This document shows positions 37,363 to 47,139 of a stretch of DNA of 64,000 nt, one piece after another. Position 1 is the first letter of the stretch. Each line of letters opens with the position of its first letter. Position numbers and translations under genes: made by a program. The notes beneath the pieces are model-generated. The model had not been told where the DNA came from, made no database searches, and was given only the letters and a program-made list of their open reading frames with translations. Source of the stretch: an uncultured Opitutales bacterium (GTDB taxonomy: Bacteria; Verrucomicrobiota; Verrucomicrobiia; Opitutales; UBA953); contig CAKUQY010000009.1 of assembly GCA_934675585.1 (NCBI GenBank), positions 7,924 to 71,923 on the forward strand. The letters run 5' to 3'.

Positions 37363-39564
37363 ATGATTATCTCGCAAGCAGAACTCGAATCGTTTACCTC
37401 TGTCGTGCAATCGCACCCGCATGATTTCTTGGGAATGCACCAAGCAGTTGTTGACGGAAAAACCGGCATCGTTGTGCGCGCTTATTTGAAAGACGCAAAA
37501 TCGGTGAAGGTAAAAAATCTTAAAACTAATAAATCGTACGCGATGGAGCGTTTGAGTGAGGATGGATTTTTTGAGCTGTGGTTGCCACGCAATAAAACGG
37601 CGTTCGATTATCGCTTTGTCGTTGAGAGTTATGCGGGCGGAACGCGTGAAATTGCGGACGCATATTCGTTTTGGCCAACGATTTCAGAGCAAGATTTGTA
37701 TTTAATCAATCAAGGCACCGACCACCAGGTTTACAATAAATTGGGCGCACATTTGCGTGAAATTAATGGCGTAAAAGGTGTTTCGTTTGCTGTTTGGGCG
37801 CCTTCGGCGCGTCGCGTTTCAGTTGTAGGCGATTTTAATGAATGGGACGGGCGTTACCATGCGATGCGCATGTTGGGCGCGTCGGGCATTTGGGAATTGT
37901 TTGTTCCAGGTGTTGTTGCGGGAGCGAAATATAAATTTGAATTGCTCAATCAATACAATCCTGCGCCGTATTGCAAAATTGACCCATACGCAGTTTCTTT
38001 TGAGCCCCCGCCAAACAATGCTTGTATCGTTTGCGATTTGTCGCAATTTAAATGGAATGATGCGAAATGGATTGAAAAACGTGACGCAACTAAATGGGTT
38101 GAAAAGCCAATTTCTGTTTATGAAATGCATTTGGATTCGTGGAAACGCGTTCCCGAAGACGGCAATCGTCCATTGAATTATCGCGAGCTCGGCGACGAAC
38201 TTTCAAAATATTGCAAGGAAATGGGATTCACGCACGTGGAAATGTTGCCACCGACAGAATATCCGTTCCCGCCAAGTTGGGGTTATCAAGTTACTGGTTT
38301 TTACGCGCCAACTAATCGCTATGGCACGCCAACAGATTTTATGGCGATGGTTGATAAATTGCACGAGAACGATATTGGCGTGATTATCGACTGGGTGCCA
38401 GCGCACTTCCCGCGCGATGATTGGGCTTTGGCTGGTTATGATGGAACTCATCTTTATGATCACGCAGACCCACGTCAAGGCGCACAGCCCGATTGGGGAA
38501 CTTTGCTTTTTAATTTTGGACGTTGCGAAGTGCGCGGATTTATGCAAGGTAGCGCGTTGTCGTGGATTGAACGTTTTCACGTTGACGGTTTGCGTGTTGA
38601 TGCTGTGGCAGCGATGCTTTATCTCGATTATTCACGCAAAGATGGCGAATGGATTCCAAATCAGTATGGTGGACACGAAAATCTTGAAAATATTGCGTTT
38701 TTGCGCAGTACCAATGATTTAGTGCACCATTATCATCCTGGTGTGATTACGATTGCAGAAGAATCAACCTCGTTTGGCGGCGTAACGCATCCAACGCGTG
38801 ATTATGGTTTAGGTTTTGACTTTAAATGGGCGATGGGCTGGATGCACGACACGCTCGCGTATATGAAGGAAGACCCAATTAACCGCAAATACAATCATAA
38901 CAAAATGACATTTGCGATGTTGTACCAATATTCTGAAAAATTTATGTTGGCGCTTTCACATGACGAAGTTGTGCACGGTAAAGCTTCACTCATTAACAAA
39001 ATGCCTCAGTCTGATATGACAAGCAAAGCCGCAAACTTGCGCGCGCTTTATGGTTATATGTGGACTTGGCCAGGTAAGAAAACCTTGTTTATGGGCGGCG
39101 AGTTTGGACAAAGCCACGAATGGAAATATGATTCTTCGCTCGATTGGCATTTGCTCGAATATCAAGATCACAAAGGCGTGCAACTTGCGGTAAAAGATTT
39201 GAACGATTTGTATTGCAACACTCCTGAAATCGCGGCACTCGATCAAGATTATCACGGCTTTGAATGGATTAACGCAAACGATGGCGAAAATTCAGTTTAT
39301 TCGTTTGTGCGTAAAAGTCAAAACGATAAAACAACTTGGGTGGTTGTAAGCAACTTTACACCAGTAGCGCGCACTTATCGCGTGGGCGTTCCCGCAATGG
39401 GCGATTGGACAGAAGTCTTCAATTCTGATTCAACGCGTTATGGCGGTTCGGGCATGACAAATACTGGCGTTCGCGCAGAATCGATTCCGTGGAACGATCG
39501 TCCGCAATCAATCGAAATCGCGCTCCCGCCGCTCGCGACACTTATTTTCCAACACAAACAATAA
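37363..39564 (+). CDS. glgB: 1,4-alpha-glucan branching enzyme
   Basis: 733 residues. An N-terminal GlgB N1 module (PHDFLGMHQAVVDGKTGIVVRAY in pieces) is followed by CBM48 (VSFAVWAPSARRVSVVGDFNEWDG) and the GH13 barrel: VIIDWVPAHFPRDDWAL, GLRVDAVAAMLYLDYSR with nucleophile Asp, ITIAEESTSFGGVT with acid Glu, and ALSHDEVVHGK. It makes alpha-1,6 branches in glycogen. Stand-alone, with its own promoter and terminator; no other glg gene is in the window. Confidence 0.97.
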   Translation: MIISQAELESFTSVVQSHPHDFLGMHQAVVDGKTGIVVRAYLKDAKSVKVKNLKTNKSYAMERLSEDGFFELWLPRNKTAFDYRFVVESYAGGTREIADAYSFWPTISEQDLYLINQGTDHQVYNKLGAHLREINGVKGVSFAVWAPSARRVSVVGDFNEWDGRYHAMRMLGASGIWELFVPGVVAGAKYKFELLNQYNPAPYCKIDPYAVSFEPPPNNACIVCDLSQFKWNDAKWIEKRDATKWVEKPISVYEMHLDSWKRVPEDGNRPLNYRELGDELSKYCKEMGFTHVEMLPPTEYPFPPSWGYQVTGFYAPTNRYGTPTDFMAMVDKLHENDIGVIIDWVPAHFPRDDWALAGYDGTHLYDHADPRQGAQPDWGTLLFNFGRCEVRGFMQGSALSWIERFHVDGLRVDAVAAMLYLDYSRKDGEWIPNQYGGHENLENIAFLRSTNDLVHHYHPGVITIAEESTSFGGVTHPTRDYGLGFDFKWAMGWMHDTLAYMKEDPINRKYNHNKMTFAMLYQYSEKFMLALSHDEVVHGKASLINKMPQSDMTSKAANLRALYGYMWTWPGKKTLFMGGEFGQSHEWKYDSSLDWHLLEYQDHKGVQLAVKDLNDLYCNTPEIAALDQDYHGFEWINANDGENSVYSFVRKSQNDKTTWVVVSNFTPVARTYRVGVPAMGDWTEVFNSDSTRYGGSGMTNTGVRAESIPWNDRPQSIEIALPPLATLIFQHKQ

Positions 39565-39581
39565 TTGTTTAATGCGTTGAA

Positions 39582-39647
39582 AAAGATTCAAAAAAACGAA
39601 GTGTTGGGCTTCGTTTAAGTCAATTTTAAACTTTTTTTGAATCTTTG
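39582..39647 (+). terminator. Long hairpin after glgB
   Basis: AAAGATTCAAAAAAA and TTTTTTTGAATCTTT form the outer stem, and AACGAAG/CTTCGTTT an inner one. It lies 18 bases after the glgB stop. Confidence 0.75.
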
Positions 39648-39694
39648 AAAGCGCGATAGAAACGCATCATCGCAACCGCGTTGCGACTTAAAAA

Positions 39695-40477
39695 ATGACA
39701 ACAAAAATCTTCTCAATTGCAAATCAAAAAGGCGGCGTCGGCAAAACGACAACCGCCGTCAACTTGGCCTGTGGCTTGGCAAAACAGGGCGTTCCCACGC
39801 TTTTGATCGACCTCGATTCTCAAGGCAATGCTTCAAGCGCGCTCGGCATCGAACGCAGCGAAAATTGCAGTCTTTACAATGTTTTTCTCGGGAACGATAA
39901 AATCTCCGAAAAAATTGTTGATAGCGGACGTAAACATTTGGATATGATCCCGTCGGAACCAGATTTGGCGACGCTCGAATCATTGTTGTTGCAACAAGGC
40001 GGCAATTATTTAGCGCGTTTGCGTGAGATTTTAACGTCGATAAAACGTTCTGGAAAATATGGCGCGATTATTATTGATTGCCCGCCCGCGTTGGGTTTAT
40101 TGACGATGAATAGCTTGGCTGCCGCAGATTATGTTTTAGTTACTTTGCAATGCGAATATTTGGCGCTCGAAGGCTTGAGCCAATGTTTGGGGCTCATTGA
40201 GGAAATTCGCGACTCAAAAGCAAATGCCGATTTGAAATTGGGCGGTATTTTAATGACGATGTATGATGTGCGCACCTCGCTTTCAAAAGCAATTGTCGAT
40301 GAAGTCGCAAAAGCGTTCCCGAAAGAAATTTTGAAAACGCGGATTCCGCGCACCGTGCGCTTAGGCGAAGCGCCAAGTCATGGCAAAAGTATTTTTGAAT
40401 ACGATGAACGTTGCATGGGCGCGTATGCTTATGCCGCTTTGACCAAAGAAGTCATCAAGCGTTTTTCGCTTAAATAA
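39695..40477 (+). CDS. ParA/Soj-family chromosome-partitioning ATPase
   Basis: 260 residues. The deviant Walker A motif is NQKGGVGKTTTAVNLA, the A' motif LLIDLDSQGNAS, and Walker B AIIIDCPPALGLLT. The ending VRLGEAPSHGKSIFEYD is typical of Soj. Such proteins bind DNA as ATP dimers and segregate the chromosome with ParB. No parB follows; the next gene is an LptF/G-like permease 16 bp downstream. Confidence 0.92.
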   Translation: MTTKIFSIANQKGGVGKTTTAVNLACGLAKQGVPTLLIDLDSQGNASSALGIERSENCSLYNVFLGNDKISEKIVDSGRKHLDMIPSEPDLATLESLLLQQGGNYLARLREILTSIKRSGKYGAIIIDCPPALGLLTMNSLAAADYVLVTLQCEYLALEGLSQCLGLIEEIRDSKANADLKLGGILMTMYDVRTSLSKAIVDEVAKAFPKEILKTRIPRTVRLGEAPSHGKSIFEYDERCMGAYAYAALTKEVIKRFSLK

Positions 40478-40493
40478 AAATCTCGTGTAAAAA

Positions 40494-41618
40494 ATGCCGA
40501 TTTTAGACAAATATATTTTTGGCGAATGGCTAAAAATTTTCCTCATGGTGCTTGGCGCTATGGTCGGAATGTTGTCGATCTCTGCGATTTATAACAATTT
40601 GAAAGATTTGATGGAATGGGGCGTTCCCGCGTTGCCAACGATTGAATTCTTTTTGATGACCGCGGTTGGATTTTTGCCGGTGATTATTCCTGTTTCAATG
40701 TTGGTGTCGTTGTTGTTTATTTTGGGACACTTTCATAAAAGTCAAGAATTATCGGCTTGGCGCGCAGCGGGTTTGAGTATTTTTCGCATTACGCGTTCGT
40801 TGTGGATTGCGGGATTTGGAATGTCGGTTTTAATGTTGGCGCTCAACGCAACGCTCGTTCCCTACGCGACAGAATGCACCGCCGAAATCGCCGCTCACTA
40901 TGAATTGCTTTATCGCCAAGCTCATGGTGAAAACGTCAAAACGCGCACACAAGGTAAATTCCTTTTTTACAACAACATCGCAAAAAATCGCTTGTGGATG
41001 ATTGGCAATTTTAGTCAATACACGGGAACGGGATTTAATGTTAATATTTTTGAATACGACAAAAATGGACGCGCATTAACGAGAGAAATTATTGCAGAGC
41101 GCGGAGATTACGACGATTTTGCGCGCGTGTGGACTTTGAAAAATGGCCGTGAAATTATTTATGAAGACGGCGTTGCCGTTCCCGTAAAACAGCCCGCGTT
41201 TAAAGAAAAAAAGTTTTATCATTTTGATGAAAATCCGCGCATTATGGCACTCGTGAATGAAGATGTTGACGACTTGACGATCCCAGAAATTAACGAAATT
41301 GTTCGCGGCGTTAAAGACAATAGCGAAAACTCAAAGCAATTGTCGAGTTATGCGGTGCGTTATCATTCCATTTTGGCAAGTCCATTTTGTTGTTTAATTG
41401 TTGTCGGGATCGCGATTCCGTTTGCGGTTGCGGGAGTGCGCACCAATCCGATGGTTGGCGTTTCCAAATCGATCGGTTTGTTTGCGTTGTATTTTGTTTT
41501 TACAAATATCTTCAATATGTTGGGCGCAAAAATGTTTTTGCCCGCCGTGATTGCTGCATGGGCACCTAATTTGATTCTCTTGGTTTATGCAATTTGGCTT
41601 TGCCGAAAAATTAATTAA
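40494..41618 (+). CDS. LptF/LptG (YjgP/YjgQ) family permease
   Basis: 374 residues. Three N-terminal membrane helices surround the family segment SMLVSLLFILGHFHKSQELSAWRAAGLSIFRI in pieces; a periplasmic beta-jellyroll lies at about 130-290; three more helices end the protein (FCCLIVVGIAIPFAVAG). LptF and LptG extract lipopolysaccharide from the inner membrane with LptB. Only one is here, so whether it is LptF or LptG is not decided. Confidence 0.88.
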   Translation: MPILDKYIFGEWLKIFLMVLGAMVGMLSISAIYNNLKDLMEWGVPALPTIEFFLMTAVGFLPVIIPVSMLVSLLFILGHFHKSQELSAWRAAGLSIFRITRSLWIAGFGMSVLMLALNATLVPYATECTAEIAAHYELLYRQAHGENVKTRTQGKFLFYNNIAKNRLWMIGNFSQYTGTGFNVNIFEYDKNGRALTREIIAERGDYDDFARVWTLKNGREIIYEDGVAVPVKQPAFKEKKFYHFDENPRIMALVNEDVDDLTIPEINEIVRGVKDNSENSKQLSSYAVRYHSILASPFCCLIVVGIAIPFAVAGVRTNPMVGVSKSIGLFALYFVFTNIFNMLGAKMFLPAVIAAWAPNLILLVYAIWLCRKIN

Positions 41619-41640
41619 CCGTTCCCGCAAATTTTAAAAA

Positions 41641-43554
41641 ATGCCATTCATTTCACGAAAAACTATTGATGAGGTTTACGCCAATGCGAGTATGTTGGCG
41701 TTGGCGCAAGATTATACGGCAATGACGCGCGCGGGAAGTCAATGGAAAGGGCTGAGTCCATTTGCCGCCGAAAAAACGCCTTCATTTTTTGTGAATGAAG
41801 AAAAAAAATGCTATTACTGCTATTCGACGGCGCAGGGCGGTGGCGTGGTAAATTTTGTGATGAAGCTCGAAAATTTATCGTTCCCAGAAGCGATTGAGCG
41901 TTTGGCGCGCCGTTTTGGAATCACGGTTGAATACGAACAACGCGGGAACGATGGGCGGCCGTCAATTTTTAAATCATTGTTAGAGTTGCACGCGTTTGCG
42001 TTGGGCTATTTTACGAATGCGTTTAATGCAAAAACAGCCGAAGCGCAAGCGGTGCGCGATTATTGGTTAAACGAACGTAAATTTACCAAAGAAACGGCGT
42101 ATAATTTTAGTATCGGCTATTTGCCCAAAGTTGGTTCCCGCGCGTTTTTGAAAGCGTTACTCGACAAAGGTTTTAAAGAAGATGTGATTTTGCATTCGGG
42201 TATGTTTGGCAATATTGCCAATGCAAAACCAATGCCGTTGCTTGAACGCCACGTGCAATTTGAAGCGCGCTTGATTATTCCAATTCACGATATGCTCAAT
42301 CGCGTCATCGCATTCACCGCACGTAAAATTCCCGGTATTACGCCCGACGTCGTTTGGGAAGAGGCAAAATATAAAAATTCCGCCGAAACCGAAATTTTCA
42401 AAAAAAGCAAAACGCTTTTTAATCTTAATCGCGCAAAACTCGAATATCAACTTGTGCACGAAAAAGCCAAAGCCGATGAACGCAGTTCGCGGGAACGCGA
42501 ACTAAAGCGCAAACCATTTCTTATTGTTGAAGGTCAATTAGACGCGATGCGCTGCTACGAAAACGGCTTGCACACGACGGTGGCGGGACAAGGCACGAGC
42601 ATTACGCAAGACCACATGGCATTACTCGCGCGCTATTCTACGCGCTTGGATTGCTTGCTCGATGCTGACGCTGCGGGACAAAAAGCAGCGTTGCGATTGA
42701 TGCCGTTGGCGTTTAAGGCGGGACTTGAAATTTGCTTTTTAGCCGTTCCTGATGGTAAAGATCCCGATGAATTTTTAGCAATTCATGGCGAGCAGGGCGT
42801 TGAAGAAATTTTGAAAACGCGCGTTCCCGCGACGACTTTGTTGGCGCGCCGTTTTGATGATTCGTCGCTTTCTGAAGTTGAGCGTCAGCAATTATTTAAC
42901 GAATGTTTTGAAGTATTTTCGGCGATTGATTCGGCGGTTTCGCGCGAAGAAGCGGTCAATGAATTGGCGCGTCGCGTGGGCGTAATGCCGATGGCGTTAG
43001 TGCAAGATTTTCGCAAATTTATGGCAAAAAAAGCGGCGGAAAATTCAGCGCGCAACGGCGTTCCCGTGAGAGCCGCCGAACAGCCCAACGCAATTGAAGC
43101 TAACGAAAATTTGCAAGTGATGAGCGCCGAAGCCGATATTTTGCTCGTGTTGTTTAAATTGCACGAGCGCTCAGTTTTAGATCCGTTTATTGACGGCACG
43201 TTGCCGGTGGACAGCGTCGATGCGTCTTTGTGCGCGGGAACGCTTTTAAATCGTATAATTATAAAAGTAAGCGAGGGTTATGATTTACAAAATTGTGCGA
43301 TTGAAAATTTAGCAGAAAACAATGAAGAAAGTTCGTTTTTATCGCAACTATTTATGCGCGAGTTCGAATCTAACAATGTCGATTCGCGTTCGCTTGCGCG
43401 TGCAGCTTTGCGACGCTTTTGTAAAGATTATTGCTTTCGCGAAAACAAACGCATTCGCAAAGAATTTGCAAATTTACAATCAGGAGATCGCGAAAAATTT
43501 GCGCAATTAAGCGAAGCGCGTCGCCGTGTTCAACAAATCGAAAAACTCTTTTAA
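41641..43554 (+). CDS. dnaG: DNA primase with degenerate zinc-binding domain
   Basis: 637 residues. The N-terminal domain follows the primase pattern ([20 protein letters not shown], then [18 protein letters not shown]), but the canonical CPFH...YxCFGC ligands are reduced: SPFA replaces CPFH and YST replaces FGC. The catalytic core is intact: [27 protein letters not shown] (Toprim Glu) and [16 protein letters not shown]. The C-terminal helicase-interaction part is diverged. It synthesises RNA primers for replication. It forms the dnaG-rpoD pair seen in many bacteria (14 bp apart). Confidence 0.93.
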   Translation: MPFISRKTIDEVYANASMLALAQDYTAMTRAGSQWKGLSPFAAEKTPSFFVNEEKKCYYCYSTAQGGGVVNFVMKLENLSFPEAIERLARRFGITVEYEQRGNDGRPSIFKSLLELHAFALGYFTNAFNAKTAEAQAVRDYWLNERKFTKETAYNFSIGYLPKVGSRAFLKALLDKGFKEDVILHSGMFGNIANAKPMPLLERHVQFEARLIIPIHDMLNRVIAFTARKIPGITPDVVWEEAKYKNSAETEIFKKSKTLFNLNRAKLEYQLVHEKAKADERSSRERELKRKPFLIVEGQLDAMRCYENGLHTTVAGQGTSITQDHMALLARYSTRLDCLLDADAAGQKAALRLMPLAFKAGLEICFLAVPDGKDPDEFLAIHGEQGVEEILKTRVPATTLLARRFDDSSLSEVERQQLFNECFEVFSAIDSAVSREEAVNELARRVGVMPMALVQDFRKFMAKKAAENSARNGVPVRAAEQPNAIEANENLQVMSAEADILLVLFKLHERSVLDPFIDGTLPVDSVDASLCAGTLLNRIIIKVSEGYDLQNCAIENLAENNEESSFLSQLFMREFESNNVDSRSLARAALRRFCKDYCFRENKRIRKEFANLQSGDREKFAQLSEARRRVQQIEKLF

Positions 43555-43568
43555 TTCAAATCAAAGTT

Positions 43569-45704
43569 ATGGCATCAAAAAAACCAGTTACTAAAAAAGT
43601 CTGTGCGACAAAATCAAAACCAGTCGCAAAAAAAAGCGTTCCCGCGAAAACCGCAAAATCCGTTCCCGCAAAGAGCGCTAAAAAAAGCGTTCCCGCAAAG
43701 AGCGTGAAAAAGGTTGTTCCCGCAAAGAACGCAAAAGTTGCAAAACCTGTTCCCGCCAAGAAAAAGGCAACGCCTGTTGTGGCGCCTAAAACTAAGCCCG
43801 CAAAAAAAGTTAAGGAAGAAAAAGAAATTAAAAAAGTTGTGCCCGCAATTCAACCAGAAATTGGTGAAGTTTACAATGCGCGCACAACAGAAGTTAAGCT
43901 TTCTCCGCGCGACCGCAAACGCTTGGCGGCTCAAAACAAAGAAGCCGAAGCCGCAAAAAAACGCATTTTAGACCGTTTGCGCACTTCGTCAAATGCGCTC
44001 AGTAATATTGACCAAGAAGAGATGAATCTTCACATCGAAAATCTCAAAGCATTGGGCAATAAAAATGGTTATGTTACCTTAGAAGATATTAACAATGAAT
44101 TGCCTGCCATCGAAACCGATGCGGCACTTTACGAAAATATTTTCGACATTTTGAATCTTTCAAATATTCGCTATCTCGATTCCGACGAAGAAGATGCGAC
44201 TAATTTGAAATTGTCGCAAGAAGAGCAAGACGCACTTATGAAAAGCAATGCGCGTTCAGACGCGCTTGACGATCCCGTGCGTATGTATTTGCACCAAATG
44301 GGGCAAACAAAATTGCTCGAAAAACAACAAGAAATTGAAATTTCAACGCGCATCGAAGATTGCCAAACGAGTGCGTTGCGAGCCATTTGTTCGGTTTGGT
44401 TTACATTGCCAGATCAAATTGCGCTCGCAAAAGACGTGCTCGACAAAGCCGACCGCTACGATCGCGTCGTGCTCGACAAACGAGTAAAATCGCGCGAAGA
44501 TTACATAAAACATTTGCCTCGTGTGATTAAAAATGCAGAACGTTTGAATGACGATATTCAAAAAGCTTGGGATAAATATTCAAAAGCAACGCGCGTTGAA
44601 GATAAAAAATCGGCACTCGCGTATGTTGAAAAATTGGAACAAAGTATTCTCAAAATTACAAAAGAATTTTGCTTTAAACCTTCCATTTTTGAAGAAATCG
44701 AAGCCAAGTACAAAGAAGACATCGACAACGCGCGCGACTTGCTCCACAAACGTGATTTGATTCTCAAAAAAGACCGTCGCGCAATTAATATTCCAATCGA
44801 ATCTGTCAAAAAAGAATTGGCAAAGATTGAGAAAAAAATGCACGTCGATCCCGAAAAATTAGTCGAAGTTCACCGCGAATTTGTCAAAGCAAACGAAGGC
44901 GCAAGCAAAGCAAAAACCGAAATGATCGTCGCAAATTTGCGTCTTGTAATTTCGATTGCAAAAAAATACACCAATCGCGGACTCGTCTTCCTCGACCTCA
45001 TTCAAGAAGGCAACATGGGCTTGATGAAAGCTGTTGATAAATTTGAACACAATCGCGGTTTTAAATTTTCAACTTACGCAACATGGTGGATTCGCCAAGC
45101 AATCACGCGCTCAATCGCCGACCAAGCACGCACCATTCGCATTCCCGTGCACATGATCGAAACTTTGAACAAAGTGATGCAAACGCAAAAAATGTTGTTC
45201 CAAGAAAAAGGTCACGAACCCACTATCGAAGAACTCGCGCAAAATGTGGAAATGCCCGTTGAAAAAGTGCAACAAATTTTGAAAATGGCGCAACAACCAA
45301 TTTCGCTGAACACTCCAGTCGGCGATGGTGAAGATACCAGCTTTGGCGATTTCATCGAAGACAAAAGCGCAGAAGACCCATACGACAAAGCCGCGGGAGC
45401 GCTCTTGCGCGACAAAATCGAACAAGTGCTCGCAACTTTGAGCGACCGCGAAAGCGAAGTTTTGCGTTATCGTTTTGGACTCAAAGACGGCATCGCTCAC
45501 ACACTCGAAGATGTCGGAAAAATCTTTGATGTTACGCGGGAACGCATTCGCCAAATTGAAGCAAAAGCATTGCGTAAAATGCGCCACCCAACGCGCTTGC
45601 GCCAATTGCACGGTTTCTTTGAAAATGGCGACGACCAAGACGGTCCGGGCTTTAACCAATTAGTCAACCACGACGACGAAGACGAGGGCGACGATAATAA
45701 TTAA
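43569..45704 (+). CDS. rpoD: Primary sigma factor RpoD with histone-like N-terminal tail
   Basis: 711 residues. The first 75 are a Lys/Val/Pro/Ala tail with at least five VPAK repeats ([19 protein letters not shown] and so on), encoded by three exact and two near copies of CGTTCCCGC. Sigma region 1.2 is [11 protein letters not shown]. Region 2 has [33 protein letters not shown] and [13 protein letters not shown]. Region 4 has [16 protein letters not shown] and [17 protein letters not shown] start at 43569 rather than 46 codons earlier inside dnaG. It directs transcription of housekeeping genes. Confidence 0.96.
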   Translation: MASKKPVTKKVCATKSKPVAKKSVPAKTAKSVPAKSAKKSVPAKSVKKVVPAKNAKVAKPVPAKKKATPVVAPKTKPAKKVKEEKEIKKVVPAIQPEIGEVYNARTTEVKLSPRDRKRLAAQNKEAEAAKKRILDRLRTSSNALSNIDQEEMNLHIENLKALGNKNGYVTLEDINNELPAIETDAALYENIFDILNLSNIRYLDSDEEDATNLKLSQEEQDALMKSNARSDALDDPVRMYLHQMGQTKLLEKQQEIEISTRIEDCQTSALRAICSVWFTLPDQIALAKDVLDKADRYDRVVLDKRVKSREDYIKHLPRVIKNAERLNDDIQKAWDKYSKATRVEDKKSALAYVEKLEQSILKITKEFCFKPSIFEEIEAKYKEDIDNARDLLHKRDLILKKDRRAINIPIESVKKELAKIEKKMHVDPEKLVEVHREFVKANEGASKAKTEMIVANLRLVISIAKKYTNRGLVFLDLIQEGNMGLMKAVDKFEHNRGFKFSTYATWWIRQAITRSIADQARTIRIPVHMIETLNKVMQTQKMLFQEKGHEPTIEELAQNVEMPVEKVQQILKMAQQPISLNTPVGDGEDTSFGDFIEDKSAEDPYDKAAGALLRDKIEQVLATLSDRESEVLRYRFGLKDGIAHTLEDVGKIFDVTRERIRQIEAKALRKMRHPTRLRQLHGFFENGDDQDGPGFNQLVNHDDEDEGDDNN

Positions 45705-45712
45705 AAAAACTC

Positions 45713-45738
45713 TGCGGGAACGTGCTTGCGTTCCCGCA
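45713..45738. repeat. Inverted 9-mer pair between rpoD and xseB
   Basis: TGCGGGAACG and CGTTCCCGCA are separated by 6 nt and followed by As, not Ts, on the plus strand. It should fold in RNA but not terminate rightward transcription, so xseB and pyrF can be co-transcribed with rpoD. Confidence 0.8.
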
Positions 45739-45752
45739 AAAAAAATTAAAAA

Positions 45753-45980
45753 ATGGCAAAAGAACTCTCATTTGAACAAGAATTAAAAAAGCTTGAAACA
45801 ATTGTTGAATCGCTTGAATCGGGTGATGTTTCGTTGGCAGATTTAGTAAAACGCTACGAAGAAGGGATGACTCATCTCAAAAATTGCCAAGCAAAACTCG
45901 CAGACGCAGAATTGCGAATCCAACAACTTAAATCCGTCGATGCCGGCGGGAACGCAAAAACCGAAGACGCATCTTTTTAA
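45753..45980 (+). CDS. xseB: Exodeoxyribonuclease VII small subunit
   Basis: 75 residues in two helices: LSFEQELKKLETIVESLESGD, then SLADLVKRYEEGMTHLKNCQAKL. This is the XseB pattern. It combines with XseA, encoded at 58140, to degrade single-stranded DNA. A 9-mer copy near the end gives Gly-Gly-Asn-Ala. pyrF begins 3 bp after the stop. Confidence 0.93.
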   Translation: MAKELSFEQELKKLETIVESLESGDVSLADLVKRYEEGMTHLKNCQAKLADAELRIQQLKSVDAGGNAKTEDASF

Positions 45981-45983
45981 AAA

Positions 45984-46673
45984 ATGAAAACTCAACTTAT
46001 TTTAGCTGTCGATTTAGAAGACAAAGAACAAGCCAAAGCCATGCTCGAAAAATTGCGCGGCAAATTGACTTACATTAAAATCGGACTCCAATTGTTCACC
46101 AAATACGGTCCCGCAATCGTCGATGAATTTGCGGCAATGGGATTCAAAATTTTTCTCGATTTAAAACTTCACGATATTCCCAACACCGTCGCCAGCGCGA
46201 TTAAAAGTTTGCGCGGCAAACCCATTGAATTGTTGACAATTCATACGCTTGGCGGGAACGCGATGATGGCAAAAGCCGTTGAAACCGCCAAAGAGGTATT
46301 GCCAAATACACGCGTGCTCGGCGTTACCGTTTTGACATCGATGGACACCGCGCAACTCAACGGAATTGGCATCGCGCGCGAACCAATGCAACAAGTCGAA
46401 TTGCTCGCAAAATTGGCGGTCGCATCGGGACTCAAAGGGCTCGTTTGTTCGCCACTCGAATTGCCCGCATTGCACAAATTTTTAGGTGAAGAAATTGCGC
46501 TCGTTACGCCTGGCATTCGTCCAAAAACAGCATCGCTTGATGATCAAAGTCGCATTATGACACCCGCCGATGCTGCCGCTGCGGGAGCATCTTACATCGT
46601 CGTAGGTCGCCCAATTCTCAAAGCCGACGATCCCGCCGCCGTTGCTTTGGCAATCCAAGCCGAGCTCGAATAA
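45984..46673 (+). CDS. pyrF: Orotidine 5'-phosphate decarboxylase
   Basis: 229 residues, family I. The catalytic DLKLHD motif is at residues 59-64 (Asp59, Lys61, Asp64), after the N-terminal LAVDLEDKEQAK. The phosphate-binding end is VTPGIRPK and SYIVVGRPIL. It produces UMP in de novo pyrimidine synthesis. Last gene of the dnaG-rpoD-xseB group. Confidence 0.96.
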   Translation: MKTQLILAVDLEDKEQAKAMLEKLRGKLTYIKIGLQLFTKYGPAIVDEFAAMGFKIFLDLKLHDIPNTVASAIKSLRGKPIELLTIHTLGGNAMMAKAVETAKEVLPNTRVLGVTVLTSMDTAQLNGIGIAREPMQQVELLAKLAVASGLKGLVCSPLELPALHKFLGEEIALVTPGIRPKTASLDDQSRIMTPADAAAAGASYIVVGRPILKADDPAAVALAIQAELE

Positions 46674-47077
46674 TTGAACGTTTTGAATTAAAAACAGAGA
46701 GTTAAAAGTTGGCACTGCCGATTTTTTTTCTCAACGAGGGAAACTAAGGTTTTTTATTTGTTGCTTGCGCGGGAACGTGGATTTTAACTTTTTTAAGTGC
46801 CGAAGGCACTAAAATTGCGGGAACGCGTTCCCGCAATGGCTAACCCCTACAAAAGCGAGCGAATTTTATTTCAGTTATTTTCAAACTCGCTCATCGTCAT
46901 TGTCATCGTCATAGTCGCGCGAATGCGCGTCTCGCCTGTGGGGGAAAACAAAAAAAATCAGTCCCAACGGGAGTGAACTAAAAAACACAGGATTAGTTTC
47001 CTTTAAATTTTCCCGTAGTTTCCATAGTTGAAAAAATCCCGCGTTCCCGCAACAGCGTTCCCGCGTTCCCAAAAAAT
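46674..47077. repeat. Repeat cluster upstream of fucK
   Basis: No gene seen. It contains a partial reverse copy of the TTAGTTTCC repeat (46737-46770), a GTGCCGAAGGCAC hairpin unit with an inverted 9-mer pair in its loop (46797-46870), a CAGTCCCAACGGGAGTGAAC unit (46960-46985) and a forward TTAGTTTCC unit (46992-47041). The same units, in another order, lie at 63684-63893. Confidence 0.75.
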
Positions 47078-47106
47078 TCGACAGTGTTGGCTGATTTCAC
47101 TATAAT
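47078..47106 (+). promoter_or_regulatory. fucK promoter
   Basis: TCGACA (47078-47083), 17-bp spacer, TATAAT (47101-47106). The ATG at 47140 is 33 nt after the -10 box, so this mRNA has a leader. Confidence 0.7.
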
Positions 47107-47139
47107 ATTTTGCAGTTAAAATTCAAAAAATCTCCAAAA

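Noticed and set aside
39695..40477. Plasmid partition locus
   Set aside because: ParA is chromosomal-type (Soj-like) and embedded among lpt, dnaG and rpoD genes; no parB, replication gene or iterons nearby.
43431..43568. Longer RpoD start inside dnaG
   Set aside because: The 46 extra codons overlap conserved primase sequence in another frame; the basic tail starts naturally at 43569.
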